A DNA stretch of 46,045 nt from UBA4744 sp963723165 (GCA_963723165.1 CAVRPP010000001.1:1-46045); one strand, 5' to 3'; numbered from the stretch's first letter, positions 1-9,092 are shown. Made by a program: numbers and translations. Notes: generated from the letters alone by a model not told the origin.

Positions 1-2
1 GG

Positions 3-75
3 CTCCGGGGGTGAGACTCGAACTCACAACCTACGGATTAACAGTCCGGCGCTCTGCCAATTGAGCTACCCCGGA
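3..75 (-). tRNA. tRNA-Asn (anticodon GTT)
   Basis: Read on the minus strand this folds as a complete cloverleaf. The acceptor strands TCCGGGG and CCCCGGA pair, the D arm contains AGCTCAATTGGCAGAGC, and the anticodon loop CTGTTAA gives anticodon GTT. The T arm contains the GTTCGAG sequence. The base after the acceptor stem is G, followed by CC at the very edge of the window, so a genomically encoded CCA is possible but its last base is not visible. Confidence 0.95.
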
Positions 76-151
76 AGGGGTTTCGAGCACGAGATGGTAC
101 CACCGTGTGCCAGAATCGGTTATTCAGGAAACAACCAGCGGGGAGACGACT

Positions 152-364
152 ATGAGGTTCCGGTTTGGCATGTTCCTGGGGTTCGTCGCCGGATACGTAC
201 TCGGGACTCGGGCAGGCAAGGAACGGTACGAGCAGATCGTACGAGCCTCCAAGAAACTCATGGGCACTGAACCCGTGCAGCGGGCCACCGAAGCCGGCAA
301 GGAGTACCTGGGCAACGGAATGACCGCCGCGTCCGAGCGGATCCGGTCGGCCGTAGAGAAGTAG
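152..364 (+). CDS. YtxH-like small protein
   Basis: A 70-residue protein with one N-terminal hydrophobic segment (about residues 4-18) followed by the motif GTRAGKERYEQI and a charged, probably helical tail. This arrangement is typical of the small YtxH-domain proteins common in actinobacteria, whose exact role is not known. I chose the ATG at 152 because GGGGAG lies a few bases upstream; the in-frame ATG at 107 would start inside the region next to the tRNA and has no clear ribosome-binding site. It stands alone on the plus strand between tRNA-Asn and convergent rpoD. Confidence 0.7.
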   Translation: MRFRFGMFLGFVAGYVLGTRAGKERYEQIVRASKKLMGTEPVQRATEAGKEYLGNGMTAASERIRSAVEK

Positions 365-390
365 CAGAGAAACAAAGGACCGTTCTTCGG

Positions 391-1530
391 TCAGGCTTCG
401 CCGAGGAATCCTTCCAGGCGTTTCGACCGGGCGGGGTGTCTTAGCTTGGCGAGAGCTTTGGTCTCCAGCTGGCGGATACGCTCCCGGGTGACCTCGAAGT
501 GGTTGCCGACCTCCTCCAGCGTGCGGACTTTTCCGTCGTCGAGCCCGAACCGCATGATGATGACCTGCCGTTCTCGCTCGTTTAGGTCTTCGAGGGCGCG
601 GGCCACATACTCCTGTAAGAGCTTGAATGCCGCAGCCTCGACCGGCACGACCGCTTCGGTATCTTCAACGAAGTCGCCCAGCGTTGAATCCTCTTCCTCC
701 CCGAGCGGGGTTTCCAGCGAAACAGGATCCTGCGCGATCTGCCGCAACTCGGTGACCCTGTCGGGATCGACTTCCATCTCGGCGGCGATCTCATCGATAC
801 TCGGCTCGCGGCCCAGATCCTGCATCAGTGCCCGCTGCACCTGGGCCAACCGGTTGATCGTTTCCACCATATGAACCGGGACGCGAATCGTTCGTGCCTG
901 ATCTGCCAGGGCCCTGGTCACCGACTGGCGAATCCACCAGGTGGCGTAGGTGGAGAATTTGAAACCCTTGCGGTAATCGAACTTGTCGACGGCCCGCATT
1001 AGACCGAGGTTGCCCTCTTGAATGAGGTCGAGCAGGGGCATTCCGCGGCCGACATACTTCTTGGCGATGGAAACCACCAACCGCAGGTTCGCCTCGACCA
1101 GACGACGCTGGGCGGCTTCACCGTTCCGTACGGTCAGCTCGAGAATGGTCTTGTCCTCAGCGCTCAAAACGGCTGGGGGCTCCGCCGCCAGCTTGGCAAC
1201 TGCCCGGCTTCCCGCCTCGTTCTGCATCGCCAGTTCCACTTCTTGCTGGGGGCTCAGCAGCGGCACCCGGCCGATTTCCTGGAGATACATGCGGACCGGA
1301 TCGGATACCGCCACCAGCTCGTCGGCTGCCATCGGTGTCGCATCGAGAGCGTCGGGCCCGTCCTCCTCGATGCGAACCTTGAGGCTCCGCAGTTGGTCGA
1401 AGACCTCGTCAAACGAATCGGCAACCGCTTCCGCCTCCAGCAACTCCTGCTGGATTTCGGCAACCGTGAGGAAGCCGCGCTGCTGGGCCCGTTGAACCAA
1501 GATCTCAATGGTTTTGGCTTGAGGTAACAC
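391..1530 (-). CDS. rpoD: Principal RNA polymerase sigma factor RpoD/SigA
   Basis: A 379-residue sigma-70 factor that directs core RNA polymerase to housekeeping promoters. It has a short region 1.1-like N-terminus, region 1.2 (SDPVRMYLQEIGRVPLLS), and region 2 with the core-binding and -10-melting block (DLIQEGNLGLMRAVDKFDY, then FSTYATWWIRQ). Region 3 follows, then region 4 with the -35-binding helix-turn-helix (TRERIRQLE). The start is GTG at 1530, directly after the TAG stop of dnaG (1531-1533), so the two are translationally adjacent. The dnaG-rpoD order is the classical macromolecular-synthesis arrangement. The length is short for the family because region 1.1 is reduced and there is no non-conserved region. 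Confidence 0.97.
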   Translation of the reverse strand: MLPQAKTIEILVQRAQQRGFLTVAEIQQELLEAEAVADSFDEVFDQLRSLKVRIEEDGPDALDATPMAADELVAVSDPVRMYLQEIGRVPLLSPQQEVELAMQNEAGSRAVAKLAAEPPAVLSAEDKTILELTVRNGEAAQRRLVEANLRLVVSIAKKYVGRGMPLLDLIQEGNLGLMRAVDKFDYRKGFKFSTYATWWIRQSVTRALADQARTIRVPVHMVETINRLAQVQRALMQDLGREPSIDEIAAEMEVDPDRVTELRQIAQDPVSLETPLGEEEDSTLGDFVEDTEAVVPVEAAAFKLLQEYVARALEDLNERERQVIIMRFGLDDGKVRTLEEVGNHFEVTRERIRQLETKALAKLRHPARSKRLEGFLGEA

Positions 1531-3300
1531 CTACCGGTCCCCTAGTTCGCGTTTCTTCCGCTCCAAAGCTATCAACTGTTCGAACATTGCGGAATAGGTT
1601 TGTGGTTCCTCGGCCGGATCGGTTCGATCGAGCACTCGACGCAGTTCGGCAATGTCACGCTCAATCCTCCACCCACGTAAGCGGTCCACCAACGCCACCG
1701 GATCGCTAATGGGCAGCGCATCGAGCGCCAGGCCTCGCAGCAGGGCAGGCGCTCCGGAGTCGCCTTCTCCGATCAGGGCGGCCAGGTCGGGCGGCTCACC
1801 GGGGGGCAGACCGGTGATGGCCGGTGCCAGCAAGTTGTAGGCGTCACGGAACACATCGTCCATGAACATGGCCGAATCGACCTCCGTCTCGGCCAGCCGG
1901 GCGTCGTTGGCGAGCAACGCACGCAACAGTTCTCGTTCCGCCCGCTCAACCCCGCTGCGGCGGCGAGGTTCCGGTTCGGGCGCGGAAGGATCGGCCCGGC
2001 GACGCGCCGATCCGCCTCTGATCTCTGTCATCACAGCATCGAAGTCGGTCCCCACTCGCCGTGCTACAAACCGGGCGTACTCGCGCCGGACCAGATCGTC
2101 TTGCTGCCGAGCGATCAACCGGGCCGTGTCACGCACCGCCCGGGCCCGCCCCTCCGGCTCGGAAAGATCGAAACGCTGCAATTCCCGATCCAGGCGGAAC
2201 TGCAGCAACGGCATCGATTCCTTGACAGCAGCCTGCATCACCGCTGCTTCACCGGTGCGGACGAGATCGGCCGGATCCTTGCCTTCGGGCATAACCGCCA
2301 CCCGGAGATCGAGGTTGAGCTTCACAGGGATCTCGAGTTCGTCGCCGCGAATGGCTGCTCCGGCCCCGGCCTGATCGGCATCGAAAGCCAGCACCACCCG
2401 TTCGGCAAATCGGCGCAGCAGATCGAAATGCTCCTCACCCAGCGCAGTTCCACACGTTGCGACCGCTTGCGGCAGACCGGCCAGATGCAAAGCGATCACG
2501 TCGGTGTAGCCCTCCACGACCAACGAATGTCCGGCCCGGGTGATATCCGACTTTGCCCAGTTCAAACCGTAGAGCAACCGGGCTTTTTGATAGATCCGGG
2601 TTTCGGGAGAGTTGAGGTACTTTGGTCCTTCCCCATCCAGGATCCGGGCTCCAAACCCCACCGGTTCACCACGCAGGTCGAAGATCGGAAACATGATCCG
2701 TCCCCGGAACCAATCACGGAGCCGGCCGTGGCTGGTCCGGGCAGCCAAACCTGCCCCGATCATGGTCTTCTCTGAGACACCTTTGTCCCGGAGGTGGGTG
2801 ACGAGGGCGTCCCATACCTCCCCACCCGGCGAGTAACCAAGCTGAAATTGATCGATTACGTCAACGTCATAGCCCCGACCGCGCAGATACGAGCGCGCTC
2901 CCCCGGCATCGGGGCCCGTCTTGAGGCGCTGCTGGTAGAAATCGACGGCGGCGCGGTTGGCTTCGATAAGCCCCTCCCGCTCCCCTTTGCGCCGGATGGC
3001 CTCAGGGTCGCGCTGCAGGGCGATTCCGGCCAGGGAGGCGAGCTGCTCGACGGCTTCGGAGAAGTCGAGACCCTGGGTTTCCTGAACGAACTTGAAGACG
3101 TCGCCGCCGGCCTGGCAGCCAAAACAGTGGTAAAGACCCTGGGCGACGTCGATCGAGAGCGACGGGGTCTTCTCCTGATGGAAAGGGCAGATGGCGGTGA
3201 AGGTGCGCCCGCGTTTGCGTACCGTCGTCACGCCTTCGAGCAACTCGACGATGTTGGTGGCGTGCCGGACCCGCTCGATGTCATCTCGGTGGAAGGCCAT
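1531..3300 (-). CDS. dnaG: DNA primase DnaG
   Basis: A 589-residue primase that makes RNA primers at the replication fork. The N-terminal zinc-binding domain shows the CHC2 ligands C38, H41, C59 and C62 (CPFH ... CFGC). The TOPRIM core follows, with VVEGYTDVIAL and the acidic DADQAG motif, and a helical C-terminal helicase-interaction region ends the protein. I prefer the ATG at 3300 (MAFHRDDIERVR) because family members begin this way; an upstream in-frame start at 3330 adds ten residues without family support. It is cotranscribed with rpoD directly downstream. Confidence 0.96.
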   Translation of the reverse strand: MAFHRDDIERVRHATNIVELLEGVTTVRKRGRTFTAICPFHQEKTPSLSIDVAQGLYHCFGCQAGGDVFKFVQETQGLDFSEAVEQLASLAGIALQRDPEAIRRKGEREGLIEANRAAVDFYQQRLKTGPDAGGARSYLRGRGYDVDVIDQFQLGYSPGGEVWDALVTHLRDKGVSEKTMIGAGLAARTSHGRLRDWFRGRIMFPIFDLRGEPVGFGARILDGEGPKYLNSPETRIYQKARLLYGLNWAKSDITRAGHSLVVEGYTDVIALHLAGLPQAVATCGTALGEEHFDLLRRFAERVVLAFDADQAGAGAAIRGDELEIPVKLNLDLRVAVMPEGKDPADLVRTGEAAVMQAAVKESMPLLQFRLDRELQRFDLSEPEGRARAVRDTARLIARQQDDLVRREYARFVARRVGTDFDAVMTEIRGGSARRRADPSAPEPEPRRRSGVERAERELLRALLANDARLAETEVDSAMFMDDVFRDAYNLLAPAITGLPPGEPPDLAALIGEGDSGAPALLRGLALDALPISDPVALVDRLRGWRIERDIAELRRVLDRTDPAEEPQTYSAMFEQLIALERKKRELGDR

Positions 3301-3326
3301 GGGTGCGAGTGTAGATGGGCGGTGCG

Positions 3327-3881
3327 TCAAGCATTCCGGGGGTCCGCATCACGGACCCTCTCGGCCCTCTTCCTCGTGATTGAGTCCGCGGCTCCGATAG
3401 CGAGGAACGGAAACACCGAACCCACCAGGGCGTCGATGGGAGGTACGATCTGCCCGACGACCATGACGTAAGACGCGCTCAGCGCGACCGCCCAGACTCG
3501 TGCCTTGGTGGTATCGGTGGGTTCGAGACGCAACGCAACCACGCCACCCGCGCCGAATCCGCCCACCATGCCGGCCGGCAAACTGAGCAAGGAGACCGGA
3601 AGCCCCACCAATAGGAACAACCCCATGGCTTTGAGGGTTGCCTTGGGCGCTTGCGGGTGACGGGAAATGAAGGCCAAACCCAGAAAGACGGCCGGCACGC
3701 CGACCAGGCCGGCCGCCAGAGCCATTGCAGCACCGTCTTCGCCTTCACCGAGAAGTCCGCCTGCCACGCCAAAGAGAATGGCCGAATAGCAGATCATCAT
3801 CACCAGTGTGGCAAGGGTGATCGCGAACCACTTGCGTGACGGGGACGTCTCCGATTCGGACGTCCCCGTCTCGGGGGGCAA
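3327..3881 (-). CDS. Hypothetical multi-pass membrane protein
   Basis: A protein of up to about 184 residues with roughly four or five hydrophobic helices and a basic C-terminal tail (ITRKRAERVRD). I do not recognise the family. The start is uncertain. The frame opens with TTG at 3935, inside the 3' end of the upstream permease gene; another TTG lies at 3881; and GTG/ATG codons at 3803-3795 sit inside the first membrane helix. A 10-bp perfect hairpin at 3837-3867 falls within the putative N-terminal coding segment, which may mean that the true start lies after it. The gene is last in line behind the sugar-transporter genes and 26 bases before dnaG. Confidence 0.6.
   Translation of the reverse strand: MPPETGTSESETSPSRKWFAITLATLVMMICYSAILFGVAGGLLGEGEDGAAMALAAGLVGVPAVFLGLAFISRHPQAPKATLKAMGLFLLVGLPVSLLSLPAGMVGGFGAGGVVALRLEPTDTTKARVWAVALSASYVMVVGQIVPPIDALVGSVFPFLAIGAADSITRKRAERVRDADPRNA
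3837..3867 (-). terminator. Hairpin after the sugar-transporter operon
   Basis: A perfect inverted repeat ACGGGGACGT / ACGTCCCCGT with an 11-base loop lies 31 bases beyond the stop codon of the last permease gene. It has no following T-run on the minus strand, so it may be a weak terminator or an RNA-stabilising stem. It overlaps the start region of the downstream membrane-protein gene. Confidence 0.45.
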
Positions 3882-3897
3882 GTGCTCTGTCGTCGCT

Positions 3898-4797
3898 CTA
3901 TCCCTTGACCGATCCGGCGGTGAGACCTCGCACAAAGTACCGCTGGAGCGAGAGGAACACGATCACCGGCAGAACCATTGTGACGAAGGCACCCGCCGTG
4001 AGGACGTGCCAGGCTTGTCCCCTCGAGCCGACCAGGCCAGCCAGCTTGATAGTGACCACCGCCACATCCGGAGTACCGCCCAGGAACACCAGGGCCACCA
4101 GGAAGTCGTTCCACACCCACAGGAACTGGAAGATGGTGAACGCCGCGATCACCGGCACGGAAAGCGGCACGATCAGGCTGGTGAACGTTTTGAAGTGCGA
4201 TGCCCCGTCGATGGAGGCCGATTCGATGATCGACCTAGGTAGAGACCCTATGTAGTTGCGCAACAAGTAGATCGCCAGCGGCAAGCCGAATCCGGTGTGA
4301 GCCAACCATACGGCCAGGTATGTGCCCGACAGGTCGGTCTGCACGTAGATCTTGAGCAGCGGGATCAGCGCCATCTGGAGCGGAACCACCATCAGGCCAA
4401 CCACGACCACAAACAGCGTCTGGCGTCCCTTGAAATCCATCCAGGCGAACGCATATGCAGCGAAAGCCGCAATGGTGATCGGGATCACCGTCGCCGGTAT
4501 GGCGACCGCCAGGCTGTTGAGGAACGCTTCCCCCATGCCGTCGGCTTGGATCACGTCCGAGTAGCTCTGGATAGTCCACTGCCGGAAGTCGAACAGGTCA
4601 CCGAACACCGTCCACCAACCGGAGGTACGAACCGCATCGGCCTCCCGGAACGAGCTTATGAGCAACCCGATGGACGGAATGAGCCACACGAAGACGAGCA
4701 CGGTGACCGTCAGCTTGACCGTCCACCCCTCGGTCAGTCTGCTGAGACGGCTCTTTCGAGTCTGCCCGGTTTCGGCCGCCTGCTTCGTGGCAGTCAT
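3898..4797 (-). CDS. Sugar ABC transporter permease (MalG/AglG type)
   Basis: A 299-residue inner-membrane permease of the binding-protein-dependent (CUT1) importers. Six predicted membrane helices are visible. The cytoplasmic EAA loop, which docks the ATPase, reads SASIDGASHFKTFTSLIVPL. Its start overlaps the stop of the second permease gene by 4 bases (ATGA), so the two are translationally coupled. Together with the lipoprotein upstream it forms one import system. The sequence style resembles alpha-glucoside transporters, but the substrate cannot be read from the sequence. No ATP-binding subunit is encoded here, so a shared MsmK/UgpC-type ATPase elsewhere is likely. Confidence 0.9.
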   Translation of the reverse strand: MTATKQAAETGQTRKSRLSRLTEGWTVKLTVTVLVFVWLIPSIGLLISSFREADAVRTSGWWTVFGDLFDFRQWTIQSYSDVIQADGMGEAFLNSLAVAIPATVIPITIAAFAAYAFAWMDFKGRQTLFVVVVGLMVVPLQMALIPLLKIYVQTDLSGTYLAVWLAHTGFGLPLAIYLLRNYIGSLPRSIIESASIDGASHFKTFTSLIVPLSVPVIAAFTIFQFLWVWNDFLVALVFLGGTPDVAVVTIKLAGLVGSRGQAWHVLTAGAFVTMVLPVIVFLSLQRYFVRGLTAGSVKG

Positions 4798-5984
4798 CGT
4801 AGCGCCTCCTCTTCCCTGAACCGGCGGACGTTCAAGATCATGATGGGAATCACGGCCAGCAACAGGATCACCGCTATGGCCGCGCCTTGACCCTTGTTCC
4901 CGAACGTGAACGCCTCTCTGACCATCCGGCTGGCAACGACCTCAGTGCCGAACTGGCCGCTGGTCATCACCCAGACGATGTCGAACACCTTGAGGATCAG
5001 GATCACCATGGTGGTAGTCACCACCACAATCGTCGATTTGATCGTGGGGATGATCACCTTCCAGAAGATCTGGATTTCTGAAGCGCCGTCGATGCGGGCC
5101 GCCTCGAGCAGGGAACCGGGGACCCCCTTGATGGCCGAAGAGAGAATCACCATCGTGAAGCCGGTCTGCAGCCAGATCAGTACCACGATCAAAAGCAGGT
5201 TGTTCCAGGGCTCCACGGACAACCAGAACTGTGGCTCGCCGCCCACACCCGTCCAGATGGCGTTGAGCAGTCCGATTTGAGCGCTGCCCTCCGGACGGAA
5301 GGAGTAGATAAAATTCCAGACCACGCTGGCGCCGACGAACGAGATGGCCATCGGCAAGAAGATCAAGGACTTGGCGATGGTCTCGGCGCGCCGTCCCAAT
5401 CGGTCCACCAACGTGGCGGCCAGTAGACCCAGGCCCACCGTGAAAGCCGTGCCAACCACCAGCCAGATCAGGTTGTTGCGGAAAGACTCGAGCATGACGT
5501 CATCGGTGAACGCATACTGGTAGTTGTCGAGGCCGACAAACTCCTCGCCTTTGGCGTCGAGGAAGCTGCTCCAGATCGTGTTGACGGTCGGCCAAACCAG
5601 GAAGAGCACCAGAATGGCGACCGCCGGTCCGGCAAAGATCCACGGACGGGTCCGGGCCTTCCACCGCTCCGGCAACTGTTCGTTTACGAAGTCCATAGCC
5701 CAGTACAGCCCGAAAACGCCAAACACACCCACGACGACGGCAACGACCACGATCACGGCTTTATTGGCATCCGCATCCCGCAAGAACGTGAAAGCCCAAA
5801 ACAACACCAGTCCACCGATGAGTGGAATGCCCACCGCGGCGGCAATACGGATAGGGAGGATCGCCAGCCAATCTCTGGGCCCGACAGGCTCAATACTTCC
5901 CGACTCGGCTACCGGTCCCCGCTCCTCGGCATGAAGGGCCTCCACCACATCCGGATCCGGCAGCGGTGGGGGTTGTGAAGTCAT
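4794..5984 (-). CDS. Sugar ABC transporter permease (MalF/AglF type)
   Basis: A 396-residue permease partner. Residues ~37-100 hold two extra membrane helices, and the usual six-helix permease core follows from about residue 115 (RPWIFAGPAVAILVLFLVWP). The EAA loop reads LLEAARIDGASEIQIFWKVI. Family members normally have about 300 residues; the N-terminal extension is typical of MalF/AglF-like subunits. It overlaps the next permease gene by 4 bases and is separated from the upstream lipoprotein gene by about 100 bases containing a strong hairpin. Confidence 0.9.
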   Translation of the reverse strand: MTSQPPPLPDPDVVEALHAEERGPVAESGSIEPVGPRDWLAILPIRIAAAVGIPLIGGLVLFWAFTFLRDADANKAVIVVVAVVVGVFGVFGLYWAMDFVNEQLPERWKARTRPWIFAGPAVAILVLFLVWPTVNTIWSSFLDAKGEEFVGLDNYQYAFTDDVMLESFRNNLIWLVVGTAFTVGLGLLAATLVDRLGRRAETIAKSLIFLPMAISFVGASVVWNFIYSFRPEGSAQIGLLNAIWTGVGGEPQFWLSVEPWNNLLLIVVLIWLQTGFTMVILSSAIKGVPGSLLEAARIDGASEIQIFWKVIIPTIKSTIVVVTTTMVILILKVFDIVWVMTSGQFGTEVVASRMVREAFTFGNKGQGAAIAVILLLAVIPIMILNVRRFREEEALR

Positions 5985-6033
5985 ATCTGGCTACCTCTTC
6001 CTGCTGACCTGCGTGGACTCTCACTATAGACAG

Positions 6034-6063
6034 AGGGGGCAGCCCATTTCAGGGCTGCCCCCT
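6034..6063 (-). terminator. Intercistronic hairpin between binding-protein and permease genes
   Basis: A 12-bp perfect stem (AGGGGGCAGCCC / GGGCTGCCCCCT) with a 6-base loop sits between the binding-protein stop (6086) and the permease start (5984). On the minus strand it is not followed by a proper T-run; on the plus strand it is (CTTTTCGTT). In ABC importers such stems commonly allow a surplus of binding protein over permeases by partial termination or mRNA protection. Confidence 0.75.
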
Positions 6064-6085
6064 TTTCGTTCATCAAGTCACTCGA

Positions 6086-7417
6086 TTAACCGGACGGCCA
6101 CGAGGCCTCAATGTCGGCCAGAACCTTATCGAGGCTGTCTGGACCGTCCTGGATGTACTCGGTCATGCCCGTGAAGAACGTGGCCACTCCGACTTCGGCC
6201 GGCATAGCGTCCGATCCGTCGAATCGGAACCCTCCACCGGCGACGGCCGCCTTGATGGCTTCACCGGTCGCCTTCTGGACCGCGTCGGCGTAGTTGCTCG
6301 TATCGAATTGAGCGTGCGGAGATAGGAACCCTGGATCCTGCTGCGCCCAGATAGCTCCAACTTCGGGACTCAGGAGCAACCCAACGACCTCCCGTACTTC
6401 GGGACGATCCTCGAAGACACCCCACACATCGCCACCACCGAGCGACGCCCCCGGCAAGCCCTCATCGATCGTCGGGAAAGCAAATGCCGCCGAATCGGTC
6501 CCGGCAGCCTTGCCCTCCGGGAAGAACGAGGTGATGAAGGAGCCCTGGCGGTGCAGCCAGCAGCTCGGCGGGTCGTCGAACATCGGGGTCTGGGCCTCAC
6601 CGTACGGAATCGACAGGATGCCGTTGGTGCCACCAAACACGTACCCTTCGGTGAAGGCAACCTCACCAAGGAGCTCGCCAGCCCTTTTCACAATCGGATC
6701 GTTGAATGGGATTTCGTGGGCGACCCACTTGTCATAGCTCTCCGCGCCGTCGCCGATGCGGAGCATGATGTCTTCCATCCAGTCGGTGGCCACCCAGCCG
6801 GTGCCACCTGAAGACTCCATCCCGAAGCACCAGGGAGTTCGGCCGTCGGCAACCATCTGATCGCTCAAAGCCATCAGCTCATCCCAGGTAGCCGGGATCT
6901 CATATCCGGCTTCCTCGAACTGGGGCACCGGATACCAGATCAGGCTCTTCGAGTTGGCTTTCAGCCACCCCGTGTACATGCCATCTCTTTCAACTTCGAC
7001 CAGTCCCGAAAGGTAGGCACCGAACGCGTCTTCGATGTCGGCCTGCGTGAATCCCATGGTTGTCAGATCGACCAACTGGTCGCCGAACCTCGCCGCGAGA
7101 CCGGGCTGGGGGAACACCGCGATATCCGGTATGTTTCCACCCTCTATCCGAATGGTGATCTCGGTCTCGAAGTCCGCCGAGCCCTCATAGATGATATCTA
7201 TGCCGGTTCTCGCTTCGAACGGGGCGATCGAAGCTTCCCAGGCTTCCTGCTCCGGAGATACGAAGGCGCCGAAGATCCTGACCTCCGTGCCGGCAAACGG
7301 CTGGTCGCCGTCGCCTCCTGCGACTGTAGTTGTCCCGTCCGCGTCACCATCGCCGCAGGCGGCTGCGATCATCGCGAACACCAGGAATAATGCCAATAGA
7401 AGTCGGTATCTTTTCAT
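6086..7417 (-). CDS. Sugar ABC transporter substrate-binding lipoprotein
   Basis: A 443-residue extracellular solute-binding protein (family 1 / AglE-like). It begins with a lipoprotein signal peptide, MKRYRLLLALFLVFAMIAAA, with lipidated Cys21 and a short Asp/Gly/Thr-rich linker. The mature part has the two-lobed binding-protein pattern with several Trp residues in the ligand cleft. I chose ATG at 7417 because AAGGG lies just upstream; the in-frame ATG at 7435 has no ribosome-binding site and would spoil the signal peptide. It is the first gene of the transporter operon, expected to be in excess because of the hairpin that follows. Confidence 0.9.
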   Translation of the reverse strand: MKRYRLLLALFLVFAMIAAACGDGDADGTTTVAGGDGDQPFAGTEVRIFGAFVSPEQEAWEASIAPFEARTGIDIIYEGSADFETEITIRIEGGNIPDIAVFPQPGLAARFGDQLVDLTTMGFTQADIEDAFGAYLSGLVEVERDGMYTGWLKANSKSLIWYPVPQFEEAGYEIPATWDELMALSDQMVADGRTPWCFGMESSGGTGWVATDWMEDIMLRIGDGAESYDKWVAHEIPFNDPIVKRAGELLGEVAFTEGYVFGGTNGILSIPYGEAQTPMFDDPPSCWLHRQGSFITSFFPEGKAAGTDSAAFAFPTIDEGLPGASLGGGDVWGVFEDRPEVREVVGLLLSPEVGAIWAQQDPGFLSPHAQFDTSNYADAVQKATGEAIKAAVAGGGFRFDGSDAMPAEVGVATFFTGMTEYIQDGPDSLDKVLADIEASWPSG

Positions 7418-7610
7418 GAAGCCCTTCCTTCCCATAACCAGCTCTCAGAGCCATGCGTGGCCCGGAGCCATTTTTAAGTGTAATCATCGATCAACAACCC
7501 TGGGAATCGGACAGCTCTCGTTCCGGCGACAATCACCGATTCGAGTGTCGAGATCACCACCAGCAACCAAAGCGTGCCTGACCCGAAGAGCCAGCGCCCA
7601 ACCAGAATTC

Positions 7611-8915
7611 CTACGGCAAGCGCTCCTCCAGGTACGCCACCAGGTTCTCGATCGGGATCCGTTCCTGCTCCATAGTGTCGCGATCCCGGACGGTCACCGC
7701 CCTGTCGCCAAGCGAGTCGAAATCGAACGTGACTGCGTACGGGGTGCCGATCTCGTCCTGGCGTCGATAGCGGCGTCCGATCGACTGCGTAACGTCGAAA
7801 TCGAGGAGATAGTGCGGACGGAGCAGTTCGGCAACCTTTTCGGCCTCGCCGACCAACTCGGGTTTCTTGGAAAGCGGCAGAACGGCCACCTTGAAGGGGG
7901 CCAGCTTGGGATGGATCTTCAGCACCACCCGCTTCTCACCCCGGACCTCTTCGGTGTGGTACACGTCCATGAGAAAGGCGAACGTGGTCCGGGTTGCTCC
8001 GGCGGCCGGCTCGATGACGTAGGGGAAGAAACGCTCATCGGCTTCGTCGTCGTAATACGACAGGTCGGTGCCGCTGTGCTCGGCGTGGGCTTTCAGATCG
8101 AAGTCGGTGCGGTTGGCGATCCCCTCGAGCTCGTCCCAACCCCAGGGATACAGATACTCGACATCGGAACATGCCGCTGCGTAGTGGGCCAATTCATCGG
8201 TTTCGTGCGGGCGGATTCGCAAGTTGTCCTTCGTCATCCCCAGGTCCAGATACCACTGGTACCGGGCGTCGGTCCAATAGTCATACCAATCACCGGCTTG
8301 CTCCGGGCGGCAGAAGAACTCCATCTCCATCTGCTCGAACTCCCGGGTCCGAAACACGAACTGGCCGGGAGTGATCTCGTTGCGGAACGACTTCCCCATC
8401 TGAGCAATTCCGAACGGCAGCTTCTTGCGTGCGGCCCGCCGCACGTTGTCGTAGTTGATGAAGATGCCCTGGGCGGTCTCCGGCCGCAGATAGACGAGAC
8501 CGGTTTCGTCATCGATCGGTCCCATATAGGTCTTGAACATCAGGTTGAACTGACGGGCCTCTCCAAAGGTCCCCCGCTGCCCGCAATTCGGGCACAGATC
8601 AGCATCGTCGAGCTTGTCCAGACGGTACCGGGCATTGCAGTTGGAACACTGCACGAGCGGGTCGGTAAACGATGCCTCGTGACCGGAGGCCACCCATACG
8701 TCCCGTGCCTGGAGGATCGCCGAATCGAGCCCGACGATGTCTCCGCGCAGTTGCACCATCGAACGCCACCATTCGTTCTTGACGTTGCGGAGCAATTCGA
8801 TGCCGAGCGGACCGTAGTCGTAGGCAGATCGGAGGCCGCCGTAGATCTCCGACGACTGGAAGACGAACCCGCGCCGCTTGGAGAGATTGACGATGGTGTC
8901 GAGGGTGATGGTCAT
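7611..8915 (-). CDS. glyS: Glycine--tRNA ligase (alpha-2 type)
   Basis: A 434-residue class II synthetase that charges tRNA-Gly. The N-terminus TIVNLSKRRGFVFQSSEIYG is characteristic. A zinc-ribbon insertion with two CxxC pairs (CSNC ... CPNC) lies near residues 105-130. Motif 2 (FRNEITPGQFVFRTREFEQM) and motif 3 (the ATP-binding Gly/Arg block at GRRYRRQDEIGTPY, followed by a C-terminal anticodon-binding domain) are visible. The ATG at 8915 gives the family N-terminus; an upstream in-frame start at 9050 adds 45 residues that look like untranslated leader. It is monocistronic. Confidence 0.95.
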   Translation of the reverse strand: MTITLDTIVNLSKRRGFVFQSSEIYGGLRSAYDYGPLGIELLRNVKNEWWRSMVQLRGDIVGLDSAILQARDVWVASGHEASFTDPLVQCSNCNARYRLDKLDDADLCPNCGQRGTFGEARQFNLMFKTYMGPIDDETGLVYLRPETAQGIFINYDNVRRAARKKLPFGIAQMGKSFRNEITPGQFVFRTREFEQMEMEFFCRPEQAGDWYDYWTDARYQWYLDLGMTKDNLRIRPHETDELAHYAAACSDVEYLYPWGWDELEGIANRTDFDLKAHAEHSGTDLSYYDDEADERFFPYVIEPAAGATRTTFAFLMDVYHTEEVRGEKRVVLKIHPKLAPFKVAVLPLSKKPELVGEAEKVAELLRPHYLLDFDVTQSIGRRYRRQDEIGTPYAVTFDFDSLGDRAVTVRDRDTMEQERIPIENLVAYLEERLP

Positions 8916-9027
8916 GGTGAAGCCTGTCTGGTTGAGAGGGGAAGAGGATGGTAGTTGGAAGAACGTACTTCGTAGGTCGCGATCCGTACTTGCAGGACCG
9001 TTCGTTGTCGGGAACCAACCCCCCTCC

Positions 9028-9048
9028 GTCGAGTCCATCGGACTCGAC
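9028..9048 (-). promoter_or_regulatory. Perfect hairpin in the glyS leader
   Basis: GTCGAGTCC / GGACTCGAC forms a 9-bp perfect stem with a 3-base loop about 115 bases upstream of glyS, in the 208-base gap between uppS and glyS. It may be part of a leader RNA structure. I did not find a convincing T-box consensus (AGGGTGGNACCGCG) after it, so no mechanism is claimed. Confidence 0.4.
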
Positions 9049-9092
9049 ACCTCCCCCCAATGCGCTCACTTAGTTCGCAGGGGCAGGACCTC

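Noticed and set aside
7191..8954. A 587-codon plus-strand open frame opposite glyS and the binding-protein gene
   Set aside because: It lies antisense to two well-recognised genes and has no domain pattern; long antisense frames are expected at this GC content.
8916..9090. T-box riboswitch upstream of glyS
   Set aside because: There is a good hairpin but no convincing T-box consensus or antiterminator arrangement.
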